From Desulfovibrio sp. UIB00 (GTDB lineage Bacteria > Desulfobacterota > Desulfovibrionia > Desulfovibrionales > Desulfovibrionaceae): DNA of 53,222 bases. Positions 8,949 to 17,852 of the stretch are shown one piece after another; position 1 is the first letter of the stretch; each line of letters starts with the position of its first letter. Position numbers and translations under genes: made by a program. The notes beneath the pieces are model-generated. The model did not search any database. It was not told the DNA's origin and saw nothing but the letters and a program-made list of their open reading frames with translations. The stretch covers positions 1 to 53,222 of the forward strand of contig NZ_JAETXJ010000014.1 of NCBI RefSeq assembly GCF_022508225.1, given 5' to 3'.

Positions 8949-10355
8949 TTAAAACCTGAAGTAGAGAAAAGGTGTGTATGTAGAATTAACCAGAAAAACA
9001 ATTGACATACCTAACCCACCCCAAGAAAAAAGAGTTTCATAAAACCACCAATTTGAAACTTTACCACGCAGCCACTCTCCAACAGGCACGCTGAAGATAC
9101 AACCAAGACAAATAAAAAAGATGGTACGCGCGTTTATCAATTCATAAAAAAGTGGTTCTGGCATTATGCGTGACCAATCAAACAGCACTTTTGTATAATT
9201 CACAGACTCTTCTAATGTATTGCTGCGAAAAAGAATCCAGCCTAACATAACTACCAATAAGGCATACCCATGGCGCACTGCAGCTGGTATTTTCTGATAA
9301 ACATCTCGAAAACGTCGCTCAAGAATCAAAAAAAGGCCGTGCCACCCTCCCCAAACCACGAAATTCCAACTAGCTCCATGCCAAAGGCCAGTTGCTAAAA
9401 AAACTATCAACAAATTACGATAAGTTTGAACCAAACCATGCCTGTTGCCACCAAGAGGTATATACAAGTAATCCCTGAACCATGTTGAAAGCGATATATG
9501 CCAACGACGCCAAAAGTTAGTCAGACTGTCGGCAATGTAAGGATAGTTAAAATTTTGCAACGTATGAAACCCAAACATCAACCCCAACCCAATTGCCATG
9601 TCGGAATAACCTGAAAAGTCAAAATAAATTTGCAGAGTATATGTAACAACACCGAGCCATCCCAAGGGCAAAGAAGCTGAACCAGCAGGGAGAGCAAATG
9701 CGGCATCGGCGATAGTCCCCAGACTATTGGCAATCAAGACCTTTTTGGCCATTCCAAACGAAAAGATACGCAGCCCGAGTGCAATATTAGACAGAGTGAT
9801 ACTACGGTTTGAAATTTCCTCTACAAAATTTTGGTATCGTGCAATTGGCCCCGCTAACAATTGTGGGAAAAAAGCAAGATACATTCCAAAATCAATAATA
9901 TTTTTTTGTGCCGAAAACTGTTTCTTATAAATATCGATGAGATATGCAAGAGCCTTAAAGGTAAAAAAAGAAATTCCAATTGGAAGCTGAATTGCAACAG
10001 TTGATACTGGATACGCTATTCCCAACAACCTCAACAAATCAATCGCCGTTTGAACTACAAATGTAGCATATTTATAATATCCAAGACACGAAACATTTAG
10101 CACTATGCCAAGGATGAGCATACAACGTGCTAATAAACAGCTTTTTATATAGAATTTTTCTATAGCAATACCAAACGTGTAATTAATAATAATAGAAATA
10201 ACAATTATAACAACATATATTGGCTCACCCCATGCATAAAATAAAATGCTGGCAACTAAAAGAAATAAATTCTTTGCTGTTTTTTTTGTAATACAGTAGC
10301 CCAAAAATACAATTGGGAAAAAAGCAAACAAAAAGATAAGCGAGCTAAAAAGCAT
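8949..10355 (-). CDS. MBOAT-family O-acyltransferase (AlgI/DltB-like)
   Basis: Integral membrane O-acyltransferase (468 aa, about ten hydrophobic segments). Family landmarks are PIGISFFTFKALAYLID, YPYIADSLTNFWRRWHISL, and GLWHGASWNF, whose His is the invariant catalytic residue, followed by GGWHG. Length is normal for AlgI. It most likely moves acetyl groups across the inner membrane to the adjacent AlgJ-like protein for modification of the cell-surface glycan. The ATG has no strong ribosome site and a 155-bp gap precedes it, so an independent promoter is possible. Confidence 0.9.
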   Translation of the reverse strand: MLFSSLIFLFAFFPIVFLGYCITKKTAKNLFLLVASILFYAWGEPIYVVIIVISIIINYTFGIAIEKFYIKSCLLARCMLILGIVLNVSCLGYYKYATFVVQTAIDLLRLLGIAYPVSTVAIQLPIGISFFTFKALAYLIDIYKKQFSAQKNIIDFGMYLAFFPQLLAGPIARYQNFVEEISNRSITLSNIALGLRIFSFGMAKKVLIANSLGTIADAAFALPAGSASLPLGWLGVVTYTLQIYFDFSGYSDMAIGLGLMFGFHTLQNFNYPYIADSLTNFWRRWHISLSTWFRDYLYIPLGGNRHGLVQTYRNLLIVFLATGLWHGASWNFVVWGGWHGLFLILERRFRDVYQKIPAAVRHGYALLVVMLGWILFRSNTLEESVNYTKVLFDWSRIMPEPLFYELINARTIFFICLGCIFSVPVGEWLRGKVSNWWFYETLFSWGGLGMSIVFLVNSTYTPFLYFRF

Positions 10356-10510
10356 GCAGAGTATCCATAACAGGTTAAAAATCCATGTTTTTCCAACTTT
10401 ATGCCTGAAAACAGCAACGTTCTACTAGATAACAACTAAACCACTGACACGGGATTTTTTTTGCACAGTTCCCGAAACTGGAGAGGCAAAAAAAGTTATT
10501 TCTAAAACTA

Positions 10511-11224
10511 CTAGCAATATTTCTTAAGTAATTTCTGAGCGTTGTCATAATCTTCAGGTACGCCGATATCAATAAAGACACCTTTTGCAATTAAAAGATA
10601 CATATCGTGCTTGCATACAAATTGCTGCAAAAAATCTTGCTCAAATGAAAAAACTTCACCAATTGAGAAATCACTCAGCAAATCTGTGGGAATGATATAA
10701 CACCCCGCATTTATAATCCCTTCACCGGTATTTCCCTTTTCCGTGAATGCTACGACACGACCTTTCGAAATTTTTAACCTTCCGTAGCGGGTCGCATCAT
10801 CGACATTACAACCAATTAAGATAGGCGCTCGACACTGCTGCCAAAATAGCTCTGCCTCATGATAATCCAAATCAAGAAAAGTATCACCATTAAGGACGAA
10901 CACATGGTCATTGTGGCACGACTCAAGAGCCAAACGTAGCCCCCCACCAGTACCTAGTGGGCTATCCTCCCTAACGCAACAAATATCCATGCCATCGAAC
11001 TGTTGCCCCACAGCTCGGATGACTTGGTCGGCCAGGTAACCAGTCGAGATTACAACTCTGCCAAAGCCTTTGTTGGCCAGGTACTTAAGCAGAATATACA
11101 GAAAGGGCACACCTCCAATGGGTGCAAGAGCCTTTGGCCGATCCGAGACAACACTCCTCAGCCGGGTTCCCTTGCCGCCAGCCAAAATCACGGCTTCCAT
11201 TTTATCACGCGTTGAACTAGACAC
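10511..11224 (-). CDS. hddC: D-glycero-alpha-D-manno-heptose 1-phosphate guanylyltransferase
   Basis: Nucleotidyltransferase of 237 aa with the sugar-nucleotide pyrophosphorylase signature AVILAGGKGTRLRSVV, then PKALAPIGGVPFL, LGTGGGLRLAL, and FVLNGDTFLD carrying the metal Asp. Size and sequence fit HddC, which makes GDP-heptose from heptose-1-phosphate and GTP. It overlaps the HddA gene by eight bases. GTG at 11,224 has GGAG seven bases upstream and is preferred; an ATG at 11,200 (MEAVILAGG) is possible but lacks a ribosome site. The assignment rests on family resemblance and on GmhA, GmhB and HddA being encoded nearby. Confidence 0.85.
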   Translation of the reverse strand: MSSSTRDKMEAVILAGGKGTRLRSVVSDRPKALAPIGGVPFLYILLKYLANKGFGRVVISTGYLADQVIRAVGQQFDGMDICCVREDSPLGTGGGLRLALESCHNDHVFVLNGDTFLDLDYHEAELFWQQCRAPILIGCNVDDATRYGRLKISKGRVVAFTEKGNTGEGIINAGCYIIPTDLLSDFSIGEVFSFEQDFLQQFVCKHDMYLLIAKGVFIDIGVPEDYDNAQKLLKKYC

Positions 11225-12266
11225 CTAACGGCTCCGACATCCACCAAGACTGAACGCCGTTGGGGCTGAAATGTGCTGGCACAATTTCCCCACTAAGTTT
11301 GCCTAGTTCTCGCACAACGTTCATTCGTTTTTCAGGGGGTACAACAAACATCATGAACCCACCTCCTCCAGCACCGGAAACCTTGCCAGCCAATGCCCCT
11401 GCCCGCATGGCCGTTTCATAACTTTCCTCTATACACGGGTTAGAGATGAGCTTAGCTGAGCGCTTCTTACTTTCCCATCCATTCCTAAATGATGCAGAAA
11501 GTCCCGCAAAATCTCCCCTCAAAAGACACTCTTTCATTTTCAGAGCCTCATGCTTCATCTCAAGCATTGCTTCCAGCGAGCCTTTGTCACTGGAATTGAC
11601 GCTTTTGCTCTGCTCTTTGATAATGCTGGCAGAGTCCCTTGAAATTCCGGTAAAATATAACAATATTGATGATTCAAATTCCGTAAGAATCCAGTTTTTG
11701 ATGCGAAGAGGATTAATAACAGTTCGCCCTTCTGCATAAAACTCCATAAAATTGAATCCTCCAAAGGCAGCCGCATATTGGTCCTGCCTGCCACCTTGCA
11801 TGCCACAATCCTCGCGCTCAATAGTATATGCAATTTGTGCAAGCAAATAGTCATCCATAGGGATGTTCAGGTACTCCACATAGGCACGAAGCATGGCCAC
11901 AACTAGTGTTGATGAAGAGCCCAGCCCAGACCCTGGGGGAGCTTCACAAAAGGTACGCACTTCAACTGGCAATGGTTCTTCGTGATTATAATTTTGAACA
12001 ATATAATTGTACACAGCCTTGTGTAAAACCAGCTCTCCCGTGAGAGGGATCACCCCACTTAAAGTACAGGAAAAATTTTGCTGGGTGTCAGTGCCTTCAA
12101 ATTTGACCATACCGTCGGCAACCGGCGCTATTGACGCGTATGCATAACGGTCAATCGTGGCATTCAGCACATAACCACCATAAATATCAGTAAAGGGCGA
12201 CACATCCGTGCCCCCTCCTGCTAGACCAAGACGTAGTGGAGCTCGAGAACGTACGATCATAGCCAT
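11217..12266 (-). CDS. hddA: D-glycero-alpha-D-manno-heptose 7-phosphate kinase
   Basis: GHMP-superfamily kinase of 349 aa, the usual HddA length. Motif 1 is RAPLRLGLAGGGTD near the N-terminus, motif 2 is the ATP loop PPGSGLGSSST, and motif 3 is KVSGAGGGGFMMF. It phosphorylates heptose-7-phosphate at C1 to give the 1,7-bisphosphate, the step between the isomerase and phosphatase activities of the fused protein at 2278-3501. An in-frame ATG two codons later has similar ribosome-site support. It partly overlaps hddC, so the two are co-translated. Confidence 0.9.
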   Translation of the reverse strand: MAMIVRSRAPLRLGLAGGGTDVSPFTDIYGGYVLNATIDRYAYASIAPVADGMVKFEGTDTQQNFSCTLSGVIPLTGELVLHKAVYNYIVQNYNHEEPLPVEVRTFCEAPPGSGLGSSSTLVVAMLRAYVEYLNIPMDDYLLAQIAYTIEREDCGMQGGRQDQYAAAFGGFNFMEFYAEGRTVINPLRIKNWILTEFESSILLYFTGISRDSASIIKEQSKSVNSSDKGSLEAMLEMKHEALKMKECLLRGDFAGLSASFRNGWESKKRSAKLISNPCIEESYETAMRAGALAGKVSGAGGGGFMMFVVPPEKRMNVVRELGKLSGEIVPAHFSPNGVQSWWMSEPLGV

Positions 12267-12300
12267 TCCATATAGTAATTGTCTGTTGGATTGTGAGGAG

Positions 12301-12684
12301 TTACCTGAATACCCAAAATTTCATCCCCAAAAAATTGATGCAGACAGAAAGAACTGTGGCCACACAAAATCCTGTAATTAATGGATACAAATGTTCTGGC
12401 AAAGCACGTACGAAAAAGCTATTCACCATTACATTCAATGCAATGCTAAAACCATACACAGCACAATAAGACAAAATATTACGCAATGATATTCTTTGTG
12501 AAAAAGTCCATCTACCATTTAAAATATATCCATAAACCACGCTACTAACTACACCAGTCAGTTTAGCAGCTTCTATAGAAAAAAATAACAACTTTATACA
12601 CAAAGAATAGATGACAGCATCTAGAATGACGGCTGATACACCTATGATTGTGTACCGGAACACTTGTGTACTAAGCTGCGTCAT
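12301..12684 (-). CDS. GtrA-family membrane flippase
   Basis: Small integral membrane protein (127 aa) with four hydrophobic segments and the GtrA pattern: FRYTIIGVSAVILD at the N-terminus, a central NGRWTF (GtrA proteins have NRxWTF), and a final CINFLGMKFWVFR. GtrA proteins are thought to flip polyprenyl-phosphate-linked sugars. Its start overlaps the end of the upstream methyltransferase gene by 14 bases. It fits with the DPM1-like GT2 at 6884 and the GT-C proteins at 15,964-21,180 as donor synthase, flippase and transferases. Confidence 0.85.
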   Translation of the reverse strand: MTQLSTQVFRYTIIGVSAVILDAVIYSLCIKLLFFSIEAAKLTGVVSSVVYGYILNGRWTFSQRISLRNILSYCAVYGFSIALNVMVNSFFVRALPEHLYPLITGFCVATVLSVCINFLGMKFWVFR

Positions 12685-13321
12685 TTCGTTTTGTGATGCA
12701 AGCGCTCACACTGCAGAAAAAATTTGCCTTTGCAATCTTAACCTCTGACGACACAAATCCCGAATCAATCAAAACCTGCCAGAGAGAAGAGTTAGAAAAA
12801 TATCTTTTATGAGTGTCTACTTGAATTTTATATGAGCCAGAGCCGTCAAAATAGGGAAGTACAACACGCTCCAGTATAAATTTGCCAAACCATGAGGGAC
12901 TGTTAACAAAAAAAACACCCGTTGGCCTTAAAACCCTTCTAACTTCTTTAAGCAGTTTCACCGGGTCGTTAACATGTTCAAGAACACTGAGCATATATAC
13001 GACATCAAAACTTTGCTCTGGGACATTACAAAGTACTTTTTCAGCATCGCCAACAATACTATTTATTCTGTCACGCGAAAACAACTCCTCATCAATATTA
13101 AAATCTAGTCCCGTTACGCTTCTCGCAGACTTTGATAACGCCCGCAACATATTACCATGATACCCGCAACCTACATCAAGAATATCAATGCAATTTAAAT
13201 CTTTTTTAGATTTTGCCATCATTTTTTTAAGGCTATGTTGCATTAAAAAGAATTTGAGTTTTTCAAAAAGCGGCTGTTTATTGAACGCAAGCTCCCAGAC
13301 CGTATCCCTTCCCGATTTCAT
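12671..13321 (-). CDS. Class I SAM-dependent methyltransferase
   Basis: 216-aa methyltransferase with motif I ILDVGCGYHGNML, an acidic residue after it (VTGLDFN), motif II FDVVYMLSVLEHVNDP and RRVLRPTGVFF as the post-II segment. Such proteins in polysaccharide loci usually methylate sugars or terminal residues, but the acceptor cannot be inferred. A very strong ribosome site (GGAGG) lies four bases before the ATG. It lies between the tandem nucleotidyltransferase and GtrA genes. Confidence 0.82.
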   Translation of the reverse strand: MKSGRDTVWELAFNKQPLFEKLKFFLMQHSLKKMMAKSKKDLNCIDILDVGCGYHGNMLRALSKSARSVTGLDFNIDEELFSRDRINSIVGDAEKVLCNVPEQSFDVVYMLSVLEHVNDPVKLLKEVRRVLRPTGVFFVNSPSWFGKFILERVVLPYFDGSGSYKIQVDTHKRYFSNSSLWQVLIDSGFVSSEVKIAKANFFCSVSACITKRNDAA

Positions 13322-13332
13322 TTTTCCTCCTA

Positions 13333-14889
13333 TTAAAAACGCCAGTATTCATACGTCCGCAGGTCGTCAGGCGTCCCCCAGCACAGATAGGCTTCAACAT
13401 CTAGGACCATGCCCTTGAGACCGAATTTGACAGCATCATTGACACATTCATCCACATAAAATTCACCATTAATGCGGCGATCTTGCAGAATCATGTGTTC
13501 GGCAGCCCGCACAAAATCGGATGCCCTTTTAAAAGTAAAAGCACCTGTTACGGCAGGATCTGTCTCTGGGCACGAAAGCGGCTTTTTTACAGAGATACCT
13601 ATAATATCCCCTTTGCTTGTAGCATTAACCCACCCATACATTTCAGGATGCCTAACAGCGCCAGGGTAACCACGCATAGTCCAGACGATGAAATCGACCT
13701 CAGCATTGTCCATAAGGTCAGTAAATAAGGCAGAATTATACACCAGCCCATTATCACAGGCTCCAATTGTAAGAGGAGCGTCCATATCCACACCATCTAC
13801 CCCCAATAGACAGGTTCTAGCTTGTCCGTCTGTAGGGGCGTCAAGAAAAACTATTCGTGAGCCAGGTACCTCTTTGCGCAACATCTTTCCCAAGGCATCT
13901 GCCCCTGGCATACCCCTGCGAATTACGAAACAATTATCATCAGCATGTGGTAGGGCCTGCCATGCCTGTAACACCATGGGGCGTCCATTCACAGGGATAA
14001 GTGGCTTGGGTAATGCGAAGTTTTCTTTGGCAAACCGGCTTCCCATGCCTGCAATAGGCAGAAGAACTGTGCCCTTCTGCCTAGGAGCAGAAAACCCTTT
14101 AGCTTCAGCATCAATATAACGCATGTGGCACTGATATTCGGCGAGATCAACGGGAGTTCCCCACTGACGAAACTTATCAATCTCAAATACCCGAATATCC
14201 ATACCCTTTTCAAGTAAAGGACGATACGCCAAGCTGACGTAATATTCTCCCTTAAGTCGCAAATCGTTACGCGCTCTAGTTTCCTCGAAAGCTTCACGCA
14301 TCAGCCGTGCATTGCGAAAGTAGTAAGCGCCGCTGGATGCAAATTCATCCATTGGGCTGTCAGTAAAAGGCTGCTTTTCTTGTATTTCTAGAATATTATC
14401 TTTGTTTATAGTTCGAACATACGCATAGCTTGTGCTGTGCAACATATGGGGGTGGAAACCAGTGTAGCACATCACAGCGCCATCACACCCCGTTTGTTCT
14501 GCAAATTCCTTAAAAGCATTCCAATCCCACACACAAGAAAAATCGCAGTAATTTACTATGGTCGGAGCAGCTTCATCCAGCTGATCATATACCCTGGAAA
14601 CAGCATAGACAGGCCCCAACTTGTGCGGTGCTATACCTATGATATGTGCTGTCGGACAAATAGAGTTGAGAATTTCACGCATGTGATAATGCGGTTCGTC
14701 AAGGTGATCCTGATTACAAATGAAAAATACATTTTTAATACCAGGATACATGTTGATTACATGTTCAATAATCGGTTTTCCATCAACCGGGATAAGTGGC
14801 TTGGGGACATTATAGCCACAAGCTCGGAACCGCTCCCCAAATCCAGACATTGGAATGACAAGCTGCCATTGAGTCGCTTCTATATTCAT
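13333..14889 (-). CDS. Tandem (duplicated) sugar nucleotidyltransferase
   Basis: 518 aa from the ATG at 14,889, made of two NTP-transferase domains in a row. The first starts PMSGFGERFRACG with KPLIPVDGKPI; the second, about 270 residues later, starts PIAGMGSRFAKEN with KPLIPVNGRPM. Each has a downstream metal-site region (NYCDFSCVWDW; GACDNGLVY) and a late GEYY/GEFY segment followed by WGTP. The spacing and the repeated WGTP-D end show an internal duplication. Whether both halves are active, and on which sugar phosphate and nucleotide, is unknown. A GTG four codons earlier is a weaker start. It lies next to a class II aldolase. Confidence 0.8.
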   Translation of the reverse strand: MNIEATQWQLVIPMSGFGERFRACGYNVPKPLIPVDGKPIIEHVINMYPGIKNVFFICNQDHLDEPHYHMREILNSICPTAHIIGIAPHKLGPVYAVSRVYDQLDEAAPTIVNYCDFSCVWDWNAFKEFAEQTGCDGAVMCYTGFHPHMLHSTSYAYVRTINKDNILEIQEKQPFTDSPMDEFASSGAYYFRNARLMREAFEETRARNDLRLKGEYYVSLAYRPLLEKGMDIRVFEIDKFRQWGTPVDLAEYQCHMRYIDAEAKGFSAPRQKGTVLLPIAGMGSRFAKENFALPKPLIPVNGRPMVLQAWQALPHADDNCFVIRRGMPGADALGKMLRKEVPGSRIVFLDAPTDGQARTCLLGVDGVDMDAPLTIGACDNGLVYNSALFTDLMDNAEVDFIVWTMRGYPGAVRHPEMYGWVNATSKGDIIGISVKKPLSCPETDPAVTGAFTFKRASDFVRAAEHMILQDRRINGEFYVDECVNDAVKFGLKGMVLDVEAYLCWGTPDDLRTYEYWRF

Positions 14890-14940
14890 AGCTCTGGTCA
14901 CCCTAAGTAATGACTTGCGAATTAGAAAAATATTTTTTTA

Positions 14941-15942
14941 TTAAGCCCTAATCTTTTTTCTGTAAGCTTCGGCTTCCCATCGCGTCAAGTCACAAATAAT
15001 ACTTGCTGGCAATACCTGCAATGGCTCAAAAGAAGTTCGCAAACGCTGTCCCACCCGCCCCAGTACATCAAGCATGGCCAGTTCACCATCACCGCTTTGC
15101 GGTGCTGCGAGCACCCCCTGAGATGGAAAAATCATCCATTGAGGCCTAAAACCGTTATCCTGCTCAAATCGTTCAACAGCTGCAGACAAGGGCGCACCTT
15201 CCGCCGCAACTGGAATTATTGGTCCAAGGAATACCACATGGTCCGGATACAAGGGAGCCTGCCGTACAAGTTTCAATGTTTCCTGATCCATCGCCACGGT
15301 CTGTATAAACACGCTCTGGGGAATATCCCAACCCAGATCGTTTAGAGACACGAGTTCAGTTCCAGCTGGCATTGCAGGTCTCATCGGCAAGGCAAGAGAC
15401 TGTCGAACAGCTCCTAGTGTTTGTTTGACTTCTTCTAACGTGTCGCCACACACAATCAAACCATGATTCATGAGAACAAAGACATTGACTGATTGGTGGG
15501 CAATAGCGTCCTCTACAGCAAGGGCAAGAGGCAAACCAGGACGTACCGGTGGAATGATCGCATGTTGGAATGTAGCAAGGATGCTTTCAAATATTTGCTT
15601 CGCATCACAGTGAGCACTAAGAGCGAGACACTCCACACAGTGCACATGCGCCACAAAAGTGTGTGGCAGCAATGCATGCATGGCCGTTTCAATCGATGGG
15701 CGAAGCCCGAAAGCATCAGCAAGATCACTGTAATTTTCATTTCGCAGGCTATGCCGATGTAAAATTTCTTTACGGGATACTGTGACAAAGGTGTTTTTTC
15801 TGGCAGCATCTTTTAACCACAAGCCTGATGCTTTAATGTGCAGATCATCACCGTTCTTGATTGAAATATTTCCGCCAGCGCCTTGAATCATATCTGAATC
15901 AGCGCCCAAAGTTGAACAAAAATCAATGAACTCAGGATTCAC
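14941..15942 (-). CDS. Class II aldolase/adducin-family protein
   Basis: 333 aa. The N-terminal 200 residues show the class II aldolase fold: GAGGNISIK, IKASGLWL, PSIETAMHALLP, the zinc-binding VAHVHC with its His-x-His, and LMNHGLIV with the third His. The last 120 residues have no assignment. Family members act as aldolases, epimerases or decarboxylases on phosphorylated or free sugars. In this locus it could make a precursor for the tandem nucleotidyltransferase encoded just downstream. The start appears to be GTG with GAGGG four bases upstream. Confidence 0.75.
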   Translation of the reverse strand: MNPEFIDFCSTLGADSDMIQGAGGNISIKNGDDLHIKASGLWLKDAARKNTFVTVSRKEILHRHSLRNENYSDLADAFGLRPSIETAMHALLPHTFVAHVHCVECLALSAHCDAKQIFESILATFQHAIIPPVRPGLPLALAVEDAIAHQSVNVFVLMNHGLIVCGDTLEEVKQTLGAVRQSLALPMRPAMPAGTELVSLNDLGWDIPQSVFIQTVAMDQETLKLVRQAPLYPDHVVFLGPIIPVAAEGAPLSAAVERFEQDNGFRPQWMIFPSQGVLAAPQSGDGELAMLDVLGRVGQRLRTSFEPLQVLPASIICDLTRWEAEAYRKKIRA

Positions 15943-15963
15943 AGTGCCCTCTAAAGAAAGAAG

Positions 15964-17814
15964 TTAGAACCAATACCCAATCATACAAGCACGAAAGTCC
16001 GCCCGAGAAGTATTACCTTCAGGAGCGATAAGACGGAAAGCAACAATCTCCTTGGATGGGACAACACGGTTAAAAACAAATAGATAAAAACTTCTTGTAC
16101 CGGGGTTAACCAGTCTGGCAGTAGTGTATACGTCCCCTTGCAGAATTGTAAGGATGGTTTCTTTCGACAAAAAAATTTGATCAGATTTATTGGGGAATAG
16201 CAATAAATACTTAATTTTCCGGTCCGACTGAACATCTGGAAATTTAAAATCACATCTTTCGGGGGCAAAAGAACCCACATCAACAATGTGTGGAGTCAAA
16301 ATACCGCTAAACCAATTGCACCGCGGTGAAAAGAACATTCCTTGCATTCGGGCGTTATATTTCCCAGGTTCAGGTTTTGTGATCCCAACTTCACCTGAGG
16401 GCAACCATTCCGGCATAATTTGCGGAATCGGGATCAAAGGATCAGGTTCTTTCAACAGCCCCCTAGCTTCAGGCCATGTCAAGGAGTATACGTGGTAAGC
16501 CCCCTGCCCCATCGGTAAGACCATTATCAATGATGCCAAGGTCAGAATAATAAGTATGACACCAGACAAGCAAACAGATTTGGTACAAAATCGTCGTTCA
16601 ACAAAAAAAATAGTTTGCAATGTAGAAAAAATAATAAAAGGGAAAAGATGTCGATGATCCCATGGCCTATTGAAAAAAGCATCGGTAAAACTACACCTGA
16701 AAAGCCACTCAGACTGCAAAATTCCATACACTGACAATCCGCAGCACCCTATAAGGGTAATAAATAACAAGGCCAGAATCCCTTGCCCATGGCGAAAGCA
16801 AAATCGAAGATTTACAAAAAAAATTCCAACAATACAAACGCCCAAAACTCCATATAGGAAGAAGCCAATACGGGGACTGAGCGCCATATTAAGAGGCATG
16901 GCTAGCCCATATCCACAAAAAAGAATAAACCTGACAGTCAAGGTCGATGCTTGCTGCCACACATTCCCTTGCCGGGCAAGTTCAGACAACCCTGAAGCAC
17001 CTAGCTCTGGATAAAAGGTTATAATAAAAAACAGCTGACACGCATAAAGCGCAATCAAAACTAAACAAGCTATGTTCTTATACCAGTCGATTAATCCTGT
17101 CTTTAATGCCTTTTGAAATTGTAGCACACCTATAAGTAAAAGAATTGGACCAAAGAAGAAAAAAACTGGTTTTGACCACACGGCAACAGGCGCAGACATT
17201 AGAATAAATATAAACTCTTTTTTACCAAGCATAAATTCGCTCGATAATACAATTAAATAATAGCATAATAAAAAAACAACATAGTAACTACAATTATACG
17301 AAGCATAAAAGTCATGCTCTGGAAAGAAAAAAAGTAATAAACACAGCAGAAACCGCGTTGTCACAGAAGGGATTAGGTAAAAAAAACGATTTGAAAGAAA
17401 AACCAATAAGACCAGAGCTGAAAGAAAAAAACTAAGATACTTAAGAGCAAGGGGGTAAACAGCAACTAAACCTAAAGTACGCAAGGAAAGAAACGCAGCT
17501 AATTTGGGTAAAAAATTTATATACCCGGCGTCTGGAAAAAATAAAAAAGCTCCGAAAGAAAGATGATATGCATTTAAGTAAATTGAAGTCTCTTCCCACA
17601 AAGCCGTCATCAATTCATTTTCTGTAAAGAACGAAAGCTTTACCCAAGCTAATAACATCGCGCCCAAAAAGTATGCTACAAAACGACTCCACAGTGGCAT
17701 ACTATGAAGTATGGACCCCACCATATCTTTGGGCGGGAGTACGTTCTTACAACAACGTGCTGATACGCATAGCTCATAATGAGAAGAAGGTGGCGAATCG
17801 TTGAACAATACCAT
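15964..17814 (-). CDS. Polytopic membrane protein, GT-C-like, paralogue 1
   Basis: 616 aa with about eleven hydrophobic segments in the first 450 residues and a soluble C-terminal domain of about 130 residues. The early motif WEETSIYLNAYH, PDAGYINF and a later WSKP block are shared with the next two genes, as is the ending VVPSKEIVAF. The architecture (early acidic loop, many membrane spans, exported C-terminal domain) is that of GT-C glycosyltransferases using lipid-linked sugars, but I do not recognise a named family. It diverges more from the other two copies than they do from each other. ATG at 17,814 follows GGAG by five bases. Confidence 0.65.
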   Translation of the reverse strand: MVLFNDSPPSSHYELCVSARCCKNVLPPKDMVGSILHSMPLWSRFVAYFLGAMLLAWVKLSFFTENELMTALWEETSIYLNAYHLSFGAFLFFPDAGYINFLPKLAAFLSLRTLGLVAVYPLALKYLSFFLSALVLLVFLSNRFFYLIPSVTTRFLLCLLLFFFPEHDFYASYNCSYYVVFLLCYYLIVLSSEFMLGKKEFIFILMSAPVAVWSKPVFFFFGPILLLIGVLQFQKALKTGLIDWYKNIACLVLIALYACQLFFIITFYPELGASGLSELARQGNVWQQASTLTVRFILFCGYGLAMPLNMALSPRIGFFLYGVLGVCIVGIFFVNLRFCFRHGQGILALLFITLIGCCGLSVYGILQSEWLFRCSFTDAFFNRPWDHRHLFPFIIFSTLQTIFFVERRFCTKSVCLSGVILIILTLASLIMVLPMGQGAYHVYSLTWPEARGLLKEPDPLIPIPQIMPEWLPSGEVGITKPEPGKYNARMQGMFFSPRCNWFSGILTPHIVDVGSFAPERCDFKFPDVQSDRKIKYLLLFPNKSDQIFLSKETILTILQGDVYTTARLVNPGTRSFYLFVFNRVVPSKEIVAFRLIAPEGNTSRADFRACMIGYWF

Positions 17815-17852
17815 CAAGGCTCCTCACAGATAAATATCCAGAGTGATAGTGA

